NCBI GenBank assembly: GCA_019058425.1
Contig: JAHPYZ010000007.1
Span: forward strand, 41,668-94,213
From: Promethearchaeota archaeon
GTDB lineage: Archaea > Asgardarchaeota > Lokiarchaeia > Sigyniarchaeales > SOKP01
DNA: 52,546 bases
Reading direction: 5' to 3'
The notes beneath the pieces are model-generated. The model did no database searches, was not told the DNA's origin, and saw only the letters and a list, made by a program, of their open reading frames with translations. Position 1 is the stretch's first letter. Every line of letters starts with the position of its first letter. A program made the translations under genes and the position numbers. Positions 24,976 to 32,439 of the stretch are shown piece after piece.

Positions 24976-25386
24976 ATGAGTGAGGAATTTAAAGCAACTG
25001 TAGATTCTTCTTTCAATAATGGAACTCCATTATGGATCTATACTTCTGATTATATTTATGGAATAGTACCAACCACCAGTGATAAATGGCTAGAAGTTTC
25101 TTACACTTTTGAAGATCCTGATGATCCTTTAATAAAAGGAGAAAAAGGAGCAGATTTTGCTTATCAATTAATGATGGAAGAAATTTCCAAAGGGCTTACT
25201 TTTTATGTTGAAGATTTGAAAGTGCCATTACTTAAGGAATTTGCTGGAGGTACTGGAAAATCTGGTTCTGATTTAATAGCAGCAGTAATTGAAGAATTAA
25301 TTAACAATACATCAAATTACACAAGCAACACAGATTTTATAATTAAGAGTAAAGATGAGTTAGGTAAGTTAAAAGAAAAAGTTTGA
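24976..25386 (+). CDS. Hypothetical protein, 136 aa
   Basis: I do not recognise this family. The protein is acidic and soluble, with no cysteine and no signal peptide. Early residues suggest strands (PLWIYTSDYIYGIVPTTSD, WLEVSYTFEDPDDP), then helices (GADFAYQLMMEEISKG, SDLIAAVIEELINN) and a Lys-rich end. A Gly-rich GGTGKSGSD segment resembles a nucleotide loop superficially but lacks the Walker pattern. It is convergent with the next minus-strand gene, nine bases away. Confidence 0.6.
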   Translation: MSEEFKATVDSSFNNGTPLWIYTSDYIYGIVPTTSDKWLEVSYTFEDPDDPLIKGEKGADFAYQLMMEEISKGLTFYVEDLKVPLLKEFAGGTGKSGSDLIAAVIEELINNTSNYTSNTDFIIKSKDELGKLKEKV

Positions 25387-25395
25387 ATTTTTTTA

Positions 25396-25890
25396 TTACA
25401 TATACAATCCACGCCGTTGTGGATAATTTTTCGAGAATTCCTTATCAATACGCCGTCCTAATGCAGGACCTACATTTGGATCTCGTTCCTTTATTAATTC
25501 TTTTAAATAATTACCATGTTCTTGGGAATATTTTTCAATTCCGGAAGCAACTATATTTTGATCTTTCTTTATTGGGACAACCATTCCAAACAAGCGAAGC
25601 ATATCATTTGGAGACATCTTTTTCCCCACTTTTTCATCGATATCCTTATCTAGATTTCTAACTACAGTACCCATACTTAAAGCAGAATAAGGACTCAGTT
25701 GTTTTGATTTTAACCAAAAAGCATTGGGTTTTTTAGTGATAAACGTGTCAGAATTTCCTGTATCATCATTTGATCCTATTACTCTCCAGTCTTTTGGGTC
25801 ATTGTCATACTCCTTTTTCATTTTTTTTACTACTGAACTTATTGGAGCAACTCCGTAATAGTCCTTTTTTTCCTTTTTATCACTTGTCAT
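25396..25890 (-). CDS. Hypothetical protein, 164 aa
   Basis: No recognised family. The protein is Lys-rich and soluble, with the opening MTSDKKEKKDYYGVAPISSV and a basic end KNYPQRRGLYM. Short conserved-looking stretches are DWRVIGSNDDTGN and SPNDMLRLFGMVVPI. It has no cysteine, signal peptide or membrane segment. The plus-strand frame covering its 3' half is a shadow. It is divergent from the methyltransferase across 120 bases. It could be a small adaptor, but nothing shows that. Confidence 0.6.
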   Translation of the reverse strand: MTSDKKEKKDYYGVAPISSVVKKMKKEYDNDPKDWRVIGSNDDTGNSDTFITKKPNAFWLKSKQLSPYSALSMGTVVRNLDKDIDEKVGKKMSPNDMLRLFGMVVPIKKDQNIVASGIEKYSQEHGNYLKELIKERDPNVGPALGRRIDKEFSKNYPQRRGLYM

Positions 25891-26010
25891 ATTCTCTATT
25901 ATATTAAGTTAATTTAACTATAAAAATATAACAAAAATAGCATATAAACAATAAAATATTTTAAACTGTAAATTATAGATGATAATCAAAGGAATTTTGA
26001 AATTAAAGAA

Positions 26011-27897
26011 ATGGTACCTCAAGAGGTTTTTAAAAATTTCAAGGAATTTATTGGAGTGTTTGATAAATCTATAAAGACTTATGATCTTCAACAACTAATT
26101 GAGCTAGTTCCTTTAGTTGATATATTCGAGGAATATTTCTTAAGTGGCTATCTCAAACGGAAGAAAGAAGGTGTATTTTATACAAATAAAGAAATTTCAG
26201 ATTTTATTGTTTCTGAAGCTTTAATTATTTTAATTAATAAAAAACTCAAAGAACATAGCCATAATTTTAAAAAAATACAAAATTTAGATGAGATTTATAA
26301 ATTTGGGCTTGACTTCAGACAAGAGTTAATAGAAATATTGTTAAATGTTAAAATCTGCGATCCTGCATGTGGTTCTGGAGGATTTCTCTTAAGTTCTGCT
26401 GATATCATTTATACTATTATTAGAAACCTAAATTTAAACCAAACTGAACTTAATATCCAAAATCAAATACTAAAAAACTTATTTGGTTATGATATTAATG
26501 AAAATGCAATTAAATTATGTATATTGAAACTTTTTGGATGGTGTCAGTTTAAGGATGATAATACTCTGAAAGAATCGCTCTCAATCCTAAACTCAAATTT
26601 GATAATCCAAAATAGTATAATAAATTCGGCTTTTCCTAAATTTGATATAATTATAGGAAATCCACCCTATGGAAATATTCTAAATCCAGATGAGAAAGAA
26701 ATTCTGAAAAAGGAAAATATTTTTCATAAGGATATTTACTGTGCATTTTTATTAAAAGCTTTAGAATGGAGTAATGAAGTTATAGGGTTCTTAGTTCCAA
26801 AAAGTTTTCTTCTTAGGCAAAGTTATATTGATTTCAGGAATGATTTTCTTTCCAAAGTTAATATCTTAAAAATATTTGATATAGGTTCTAAGATGTTTAA
26901 AACCGCCACTAATGAAGTACAAATTGTTTTATATGAGAATAAAAAAGCTTCAAAAAACAGAGATTTAGAGATATATAATTATCCAAAAACCAAAACAATT
27001 ACTTATTCTGATCAAAATGTAGATGGTTTAAGAATTTGCTTTAATTTTAACTGCCCTTTTAACTTAAAATCAAAAAAATTATATGCCTATAGTTTTAAGA
27101 AGAATTGCATCATTTGCGGTTCAAGGACGGTTGAATTGAATCGGATTAGAATTAAAATGAACAAGGAAATATATGATTTAATTGAAAAGATTGAAAAAAT
27201 TGGCAACTTAAACTACTTAAATCCCGTAGATTTTCCAAAAATGATCCGAGGAGAAGAAGAAAAAGGATTAAAATTAGTAAAAGAAATTTTAAGAAAGGAC
27301 ACAAATGGTTCTTGCTTTTTTATTAGCGCTAGAAATGATTTCATTTATTACAATTTCACTAAGATCAAATCTTTTGATATAGAAAAAGTAAATCCTAGAA
27401 TCTTAAAAGGCAATAATTATGAGTATTATAAACGCCCAAAATTGCTAATAAAACACAATAATATTATTCCAGAAGCAATATATACTGAAGATACTATTTG
27501 CTTTACTTCATCAATATATTCATTACTTCATAATGATTCTGATGAATTAAAATATCTATGTGCTATTCTCAATTCTAGTTTAATCCAATTTTATTGTATT
27601 TATGGAATAAATAATCAGAAAGATACTACCATCAATTTAAACCAATACATGATTAGACATTTGCCTATTGTTAGTCCTGATGAAAATATTAAAAGGAAAA
27701 TCGTAGAAAAAGTAGAAAAAATAGGTAGATTATTAGCTGTAGGTAATCAAATAATCGATGCGAATATTAGTCAATTGTTAAAAAATATTGATAAAATAAT
27801 ATTTAATCAATATAAAATTACTCAAAAAGAAAAGGATCTGATTATCTCAGAAGTAAGGAATCAAATTAAACATTTTGAAGCAATTTATAGCAATTAA
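26011..27897 (+). CDS. N6-adenine-type DNA methyltransferase (type II/IIG-like)
   Basis: A 628-residue SAM-dependent methyltransferase. Motif I is DPACGSGGF (117-125), preceded by KEGVFYTNKEIS, and motif IV is NPPY (217-220) in FDIIIGNPPYGNI. This order (I before IV) marks the gamma-class adenine enzymes, as in Eco57I/TaqI. After about residue 340 there is a cysteine-bearing region (CFNFNCP, then CIICGS) and a C-terminal target-recognition domain of the TaqI-specificity kind. The N-terminal 110 residues show no nuclease motif, so it is not an obvious type IIG fusion. No restriction enzyme gene adjoins it, so it may be solitary. Confidence 0.88.
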   Translation: MVPQEVFKNFKEFIGVFDKSIKTYDLQQLIELVPLVDIFEEYFLSGYLKRKKEGVFYTNKEISDFIVSEALIILINKKLKEHSHNFKKIQNLDEIYKFGLDFRQELIEILLNVKICDPACGSGGFLLSSADIIYTIIRNLNLNQTELNIQNQILKNLFGYDINENAIKLCILKLFGWCQFKDDNTLKESLSILNSNLIIQNSIINSAFPKFDIIIGNPPYGNILNPDEKEILKKENIFHKDIYCAFLLKALEWSNEVIGFLVPKSFLLRQSYIDFRNDFLSKVNILKIFDIGSKMFKTATNEVQIVLYENKKASKNRDLEIYNYPKTKTITYSDQNVDGLRICFNFNCPFNLKSKKLYAYSFKKNCIICGSRTVELNRIRIKMNKEIYDLIEKIEKIGNLNYLNPVDFPKMIRGEEEKGLKLVKEILRKDTNGSCFFISARNDFIYYNFTKIKSFDIEKVNPRILKGNNYEYYKRPKLLIKHNNIIPEAIYTEDTICFTSSIYSLLHNDSDELKYLCAILNSSLIQFYCIYGINNQKDTTINLNQYMIRHLPIVSPDENIKRKIVEKVEKIGRLLAVGNQIIDANISQLLKNIDKIIFNQYKITQKEKDLIISEVRNQIKHFEAIYSN

Positions 27898-27903
27898 TTA
27901 TGG

Positions 27904-28404
27904 TTATTGCTTATTAATTAATTTAAAACAAAAATCACATACATTATCTCCTAATCCCATAAACATATTTCGTTCAAATTTTATCTTTGGGTTAAAATCT
28001 TGAAATGCTTCCTTATAAAAAGGATTACACATATTTTTGCAGATCAAAGGTATTCTATCTTGTCGCTCTGGATTTCTTTCCATAATCGCTTTATATGGAC
28101 ATTCATTTATTTCAATAATCACTTCTGAATCAGAAATCTTATTAACTAGATATTTCCATCCTTCTATAGACCATCTAAAAGTGATTATCTCAACTAAATC
28201 ATCTAAAGTGTTTGTTTTGATCTTGAGATAATTCTTTATCCTTCTAAAAATAATTTTCATAAGTCTAATCCAAACGTCTTTATCAATTTTTAGAGCAACA
28301 TCCCACCCTACTTCTTTTTCAGTTTCTAGCATCCACACGCCATCCATAGTAAAGAAATTCTTTTCGAAATAAAATAATTTATCTGCATCAGTTATTTGTC
28401 TCAT
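27904..28404 (-). CDS. DUF6125-like protein, 166 aa
   Basis: A soluble protein beginning MRQITDADKLFYFEKNFF, then FTMDGVWMLETEKEVGWDVAL, an aromatic motif that matches what I remember of the DUF6125 / 2-amino-thiazoline-4-carboxylate hydrolase-like group. The C-terminal third has cysteines: ECPYKAIME, LICKNMCNPF and VCDFCFKL, plausibly a metal or cofactor site. It is convergent with the methyltransferase, leaving six bases between stops. The family is assigned by memory and moderate. The substrate is unknown. Confidence 0.6.
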   Translation of the reverse strand: MRQITDADKLFYFEKNFFTMDGVWMLETEKEVGWDVALKIDKDVWIRLMKIIFRRIKNYLKIKTNTLDDLVEIITFRWSIEGWKYLVNKISDSEVIIEINECPYKAIMERNPERQDRIPLICKNMCNPFYKEAFQDFNPKIKFERNMFMGLGDNVCDFCFKLINKQ

Positions 28405-28789
28405 ACAATAACCCCAAAATTAACTTAATAATATTAATAAAGAAAAAGATACCATATTATATATAATCTTAAAAAAAAAAAAGAGTATTGGATTAAATCT
28501 TCCAATTAATCTTTATTTCATTTCTATTTTATCTCTTTCGTGAAAAGCTTAAATTATAATAATATATTTCCATCCAAAAATATTATAAATCTCAGTTAAA
28601 GATCACATAATCTTTAAATAGGAAGATAATTTTTGTTTATTTAGACGTAACTAATTAATAAAATTTTTTAGTTGTAAATATTTCGATTATATTCTTAACT
28701 GCTAACAGTTGTAAGGGATATTATAAAAATAAATCATTAAATAAACTAAAATGATTCTTCTGATTTAGAAATTAAAAGTGATTTGAAAT
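28405..28789. other. Intergenic promoter region upstream of the ZIP transporter
   Basis: About 385 bases of AT-rich DNA between divergent genes. I find no reading frame. It contains a perfect inverted repeat (28697-28710) and a TATA-like ATTATAAAAATAA box near 28719-28731, about 60-70 bases before the transporter start. The stretch before these is uninformative A/T runs. Confidence 0.5.
28697..28710. promoter_or_regulatory. Inverted repeat upstream of the ZIP transporter promoter
   Basis: AACTG CTAA CAGTT is a perfect 5-bp palindrome with a 4-base spacer. It lies about 10 bases before the TATA-like box of the ZIP gene, so it could be the operator of a dimeric metal-responsive regulator. No partner regulator is proven. 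Confidence 0.4.
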
Positions 28790-29617
28790 ATGGAAAATGT
28801 AGTTCTTGCTTTGCTCTTAACTTTATTGGCAGGATTATCTACTTCTATAGGCAGTCTTATAGCTGTTTTTATGAAAAGACCAAATCCTAAAACATTATCT
28901 TATATCATGGGATTTTCTGCAGGAGTAATGATTTTTATTTCATTTGTAGAGCTTCTACAAGATAGCATAAATGTACTCGGATTTTTCGTGGGAACTTTAA
29001 TGTTCTTTATAGGAATGATAATTATGTTTATAGTAGATGTATTAGTGTCCCACGAATATGAGTTTGAGGATTCTATTGAACTATTAATAAATAATAGCGG
29101 AGAATGTAAACCTCATTTACACCATGGCCATCGTCATGGTCATCATAAACATGGTCAAAAAAAAAATGATAAATTAGTAAAGACATCCATCTTCATATTT
29201 TTTGGAGTATTTATACACAATTTTCCAGAAGGTATGGCAACTTTTATTGGTACCTTGACAGAGCTTCAGCTTGGAATTGCTTTAACTATAGCTATAGCTT
29301 TACATAATGTACCAGAAGGAATTGCTGTCGCTGTACCTATTTATGCCTGTACATTAAATAAAAAAAAAGCATTTAAATGGTCTTTCATATCTGGAATGAG
29401 TGAACCCTTGGGAGCTTTATTAACTTGGCTTATTCTATTCCCCTTTATTAATGATTTTGTACTAAACGCTATGCTAGGAGCAGTCGCAGGAATTATGGTT
29501 TATATATCTTTGGATGAATTATTACCAATTTCTCGCGCATTAGCTAAAGAACATTACTCAATAATAGGATTTGTTACTGGGATGTTTGTCATGGCACTTA
29601 GCCTCGCAATTTTATGA
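28790..29617 (+). CDS. ZIP-family zinc/divalent metal transporter
   Basis: A 275-residue membrane protein with about eight transmembrane helices that would import zinc or related metals. The metal-binding helices carry HNFPEG (143-148) and HNVPEG (172-177), the two hallmark motifs of the GufA/ZupT branch. A His-rich loop (109-121, HLHHGHRHGHHKH) between helices 3 and 4 is a metal-sensing or metal-concentrating segment. The start ATG at 28790 follows a TATA-like box. Its nearest neighbour, a small ribbon-helix-helix protein on the opposite strand, may be its regulator. Confidence 0.93.
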   Translation: MENVVLALLLTLLAGLSTSIGSLIAVFMKRPNPKTLSYIMGFSAGVMIFISFVELLQDSINVLGFFVGTLMFFIGMIIMFIVDVLVSHEYEFEDSIELLINNSGECKPHLHHGHRHGHHKHGQKKNDKLVKTSIFIFFGVFIHNFPEGMATFIGTLTELQLGIALTIAIALHNVPEGIAVAVPIYACTLNKKKAFKWSFISGMSEPLGALLTWLILFPFINDFVLNAMLGAVAGIMVYISLDELLPISRALAKEHYSIIGFVTGMFVMALSLAIL

Positions 29618-29685
29618 ATAATTGTAAATAATCTGTAATAAAATCCCACTATTCAGAATAAAAAGAAAGGAGAAAAAATGTTTAA

Positions 29686-29844
29686 TCATTCTTTTTTTCT
29701 CAAAAGCGAACTGAGTTCAGTTTTCAGTAAATCACGAATTGCTACTCGAATTACTTCTGAACGATTGGGATAAAGGTTCATGTTAACTAGCTCTTCAATT
29801 CCACTTAGATACGCTTCGGGAATATGACATGTTATTAATTTCAT
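29686..29844 (-). CDS. Ribbon-helix-helix (CopG/NikR-like) regulator, 52 aa
   Basis: A hidden short gene, ATG at 29844 and TGA at 29686-29688. The protein MKLITCHIPEAYLSGIEE... has a beta-strand (KLITCHIPE), helix A (AYLSGIEELVNMN) and helix B (RSEVIRVAIRDLLKTEL), the exact order of the ribbon-helix-helix fold, with the common YPNRSEVIRVAIRD turn. Such 50-residue RHH proteins bind DNA as dimers. It converges with the ZIP transporter gene and is divergent from the geranylgeranyl reductase. Direct repeats at about 29930-29950 are candidate binding sites. The fold call is firm; the target is inferred. Confidence 0.88.
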   Translation of the reverse strand: MKLITCHIPEAYLSGIEELVNMNLYPNRSEVIRVAIRDLLKTELSSLLRKKE

Positions 29845-29930
29845 TTTTTTTTATAAAACCCCTTTTAATATTCAAAACTTATTGTTTTTGTTATAATTTA
29901 CACACTTTCACAATATAATATATCAGTATA

Positions 29931-29952
29931 ATACGACCATAATACACTTAGA
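29931..29952. repeat. Tandem ATAATAC repeats, candidate RHH operator
   Basis: Two copies of ATAATAC (ATAATACGACC, then ATAATACACTT), spaced 11 bases apart, lie between the divergent RHH regulator and geranylgeranyl reductase genes. One-turn direct repeats of a short core are common sites for ribbon-helix-helix dimers. AT content makes chance similarity possible. Confidence 0.35.
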
Positions 29953-30027
29953 TTTTTGATTGTCAAAATATAAACTAAAGCAAATAACAATCAAATTAAA
30001 ATCAAAAATAAAACACTTATTCATATT

Positions 30028-31203
30028 ATGTATGATATTGTAATATCAGGAGCGGGCCCCGCAGGGTCAAAATGTGCTGAAATTTTAGCCAAAGCTGGAT
30101 ATAAAGTTGCTTTGATTGAAAAAGATATAAAATGGCGAAAACCGTGTGGTGGAGGCATTACTTATAAAGTTTTTAACTTATGTCCGGAATTAAAAAAATT
30201 GAACCTTCCTAGAATAAATGGAATAACAATGTATTCTGCAGATTTTCATAAACTAGATTTCAAATTAGAAAGTAGCAGATATGGTGCTGTTATAGATCGC
30301 TTAGAACTTGACGATCTCCTAAGAAACACTGCGATCGATGCTGGAGCCCAGCTTTTTGATAAAAATTTATCTTACAATTTCATATCTAAAGATGGAAATT
30401 ACATTGGAATAAAAACAAGGACTCCCGAAGGAATAAAAGAATATCATGGAAAAATTATAGTCATAGCTGATGGTGTGAGTTCTAAATTAGCGCTTAGATC
30501 GGGGTTAAGACATAGATGGAAAGTTGACGACCTTGGAATGGGTAAATGTGCGATCATGGAAGGAAAGCATCAGTTAGATAATGAATTCATTTATACGTTT
30601 TTCATGCCTTATAATGGGTATGGTTGGATTTTTCCAATGGGGAATAAGAGATTTAATATTGGAGTAACTACATTTAATGAAGCTAATCTCCAATGTAATA
30701 TAAACACTCTTTATCATGAGTTTCTTGCTAATCCAAATACTAAGAAATACATCACAGGGACGGATTATAAAATCATTTGGGAAGGATCTTTTCCATATCC
30801 TGTTGGAGGTATATTGGAAAAGAGCCTGTATTCAGATAATTTAATGCTTGTTGGTGATAATGGTGGTTTTGTCTCTCCCATAAGCGGAGAAGGAATTCCT
30901 TCGTCAATCAAATCTGGAAAAATTGCTGCTGAAACTGCTATTGATGCTTTGCACGAAGAAGATTATTCAAAAAATGTTCTAAAAAAATATAAAACACATT
31001 CTGAAATCAAATATATAATAAGAAGTTTTAAACTGAAGCTTTCAATGTTAAAGTTTTTTTATGAAAATAATGGAAGAAACTTTAATAGAATGTTAGAATT
31101 AACAGAAGAAAATCCTGAGTTTAAAGTACACACTGTAAATCTGTTTGTATCAAAAACTATGCCTCCCAAAAACTTCATAGCAAGGATCAAAGATATTAGA
31201 TAA
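30028..31203 (+). CDS. Geranylgeranyl reductase family flavoprotein
   Basis: A 391-residue FAD enzyme of the archaeal digeranylgeranylglycerophospholipid reductase family, which saturates the isoprenoid side chains of membrane lipids. The N-terminal dinucleotide fold VISGAGPAGSKCAEILAKAG (8-13 GAGPAG) is followed by KPCGGGITYKVF, the family PCGGG motif at 39-43. NLMLVGDNGGFVSPISGEG is the second FAD contact. The C-terminal part is a helical substrate domain. It stands alone, with the RHH gene divergent upstream. Exact substrate (lipid or quinone/chlorophyll-like) cannot be separated. Confidence 0.92.
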   Translation: MYDIVISGAGPAGSKCAEILAKAGYKVALIEKDIKWRKPCGGGITYKVFNLCPELKKLNLPRINGITMYSADFHKLDFKLESSRYGAVIDRLELDDLLRNTAIDAGAQLFDKNLSYNFISKDGNYIGIKTRTPEGIKEYHGKIIVIADGVSSKLALRSGLRHRWKVDDLGMGKCAIMEGKHQLDNEFIYTFFMPYNGYGWIFPMGNKRFNIGVTTFNEANLQCNINTLYHEFLANPNTKKYITGTDYKIIWEGSFPYPVGGILEKSLYSDNLMLVGDNGGFVSPISGEGIPSSIKSGKIAAETAIDALHEEDYSKNVLKKYKTHSEIKYIIRSFKLKLSMLKFFYENNGRNFNRMLELTEENPEFKVHTVNLFVSKTMPPKNFIARIKDIR

Positions 31204-31211
31204 AAAATAGG

Positions 31212-32336
31212 TTATTCCTTAATATCATCTGGACATATCTCCTTCCCTTCGATTGAAGACTTTAGAGCAGCTAACGCAAATTGAGTTGTATATTTTCCTT
31301 CCTCACCTGATAATATTGGAGCTGTGTCGTTCTTTATTGCTTCAATGAAATGGTGTGTTGAATTAATAAATCCAAACTTCCAATCTCGTTCCATATCATT
31401 TAGTGTTTCAATCTTTCCATCTTTAAAAATAACAATTGCTGGAAAAACTCCTGATTTAGACATAATATTATTTCCCGCAGTAGCTTGATTTATCCACATA
31501 ATTCCTTCTGATCCAGTAATAGAAATGAATTCATCTTCTGGATAATAGGGACTAGGTAAATTCATGTTGGGAGAATAATTGTATTCCATACTTCCATATG
31601 TAGGAACAAAAAAATCTGAATCTTTTAGTGGTGCATACTTCCACATAAAATAAGCAGGAGAATCTAAATTATTAAATCTATCAATCCAAGAATAAACCTT
31701 TTCAATTTTTGCTCCAACCAAATGTTGTGCCAACCAAAATTTATGGAATCCGTCATCAAATACAATAGGTGACCCACATTCCAATCCTCCTCCACATAAA
31801 TTCGGATCTAACCTCCATATCCATGTAGTAGTAGATATGTTCCACCCTCCTTTAGTTGCTTCAACAGTTTTTATGTGAATTGAATTAACTTCTCCTATAA
31901 TTCCATCATCTAATAATTCTTTTGCTTTCATGATTGGAGGATAAAACATGAAATTTTCAAAGACTTTTAGTTTTACATTATTGCTCTTGCAAGCGTTAAT
32001 CATTTTATCACAATCTTTAATCGAATTTGCCATAGGTTTTTGTACACTTATTCCTAAAATATCTTTTTGGGCAGCATATTGGGTCACTTCGGAATGCAAA
32101 AATTGAGGCAATAGGATTTCGAGAATATCGATACTTTCCGCATCAAGCATTTCTTTGTAGTCATTGTAGTGCCTAACATCAGATCCTAGATTAAATTTTT
32201 CAATCTTTTCTTTACTATGTCTCTTTTTACTATCGCATAAACAAGTAATTTCAAGGTCATCACGATCTAAATATCCAAGAATGTTAAGATCAAAGATAAC
32301 TCCACAACCAATGATTCCAACATCTAATTTTTTCAT
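31212..32336 (-). CDS. Gfo/Idh/MocA-family oxidoreductase
   Basis: A 374-residue NAD(P)-dependent dehydrogenase. The N-terminal Rossmann stretch LDVGIIGCGVIFDLNILGYL is typical. VQKPMANSIKDCDKMI contains the QKPMA form of the family EKPxA motif with its catalytic lysine. The C-terminal domain is the alpha/beta substrate fold (GGGLECGSPIVFDDGFHKFWLAQ). It would act on a sugar or cyclitol. It is convergent with the geranylgeranyl reductase, eight bases away. It has no sugar-pathway neighbours, so the substrate is open. Confidence 0.9.
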   Translation of the reverse strand: MKKLDVGIIGCGVIFDLNILGYLDRDDLEITCLCDSKKRHSKEKIEKFNLGSDVRHYNDYKEMLDAESIDILEILLPQFLHSEVTQYAAQKDILGISVQKPMANSIKDCDKMINACKSNNVKLKVFENFMFYPPIMKAKELLDDGIIGEVNSIHIKTVEATKGGWNISTTTWIWRLDPNLCGGGLECGSPIVFDDGFHKFWLAQHLVGAKIEKVYSWIDRFNNLDSPAYFMWKYAPLKDSDFFVPTYGSMEYNYSPNMNLPSPYYPEDEFISITGSEGIMWINQATAGNNIMSKSGVFPAIVIFKDGKIETLNDMERDWKFGFINSTHHFIEAIKNDTAPILSGEEGKYTTQFALAALKSSIEGKEICPDDIKE

Positions 32337-32439
32337 GGTCTTTCAAACTTTTGTTTTATTATTTTGTTAGTTAGAAATGAAATTGAATGCAAAATACAAA
32401 TTTTAAAATATAATCTAAAAAAAAAGATTTGTTAATAAA

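Noticed and set aside
25383..25661. A 92-residue plus-strand frame
   Set aside because: It is the shadow of the minus-strand gene at 25396-25890, and its sequence has no protein-like pattern.
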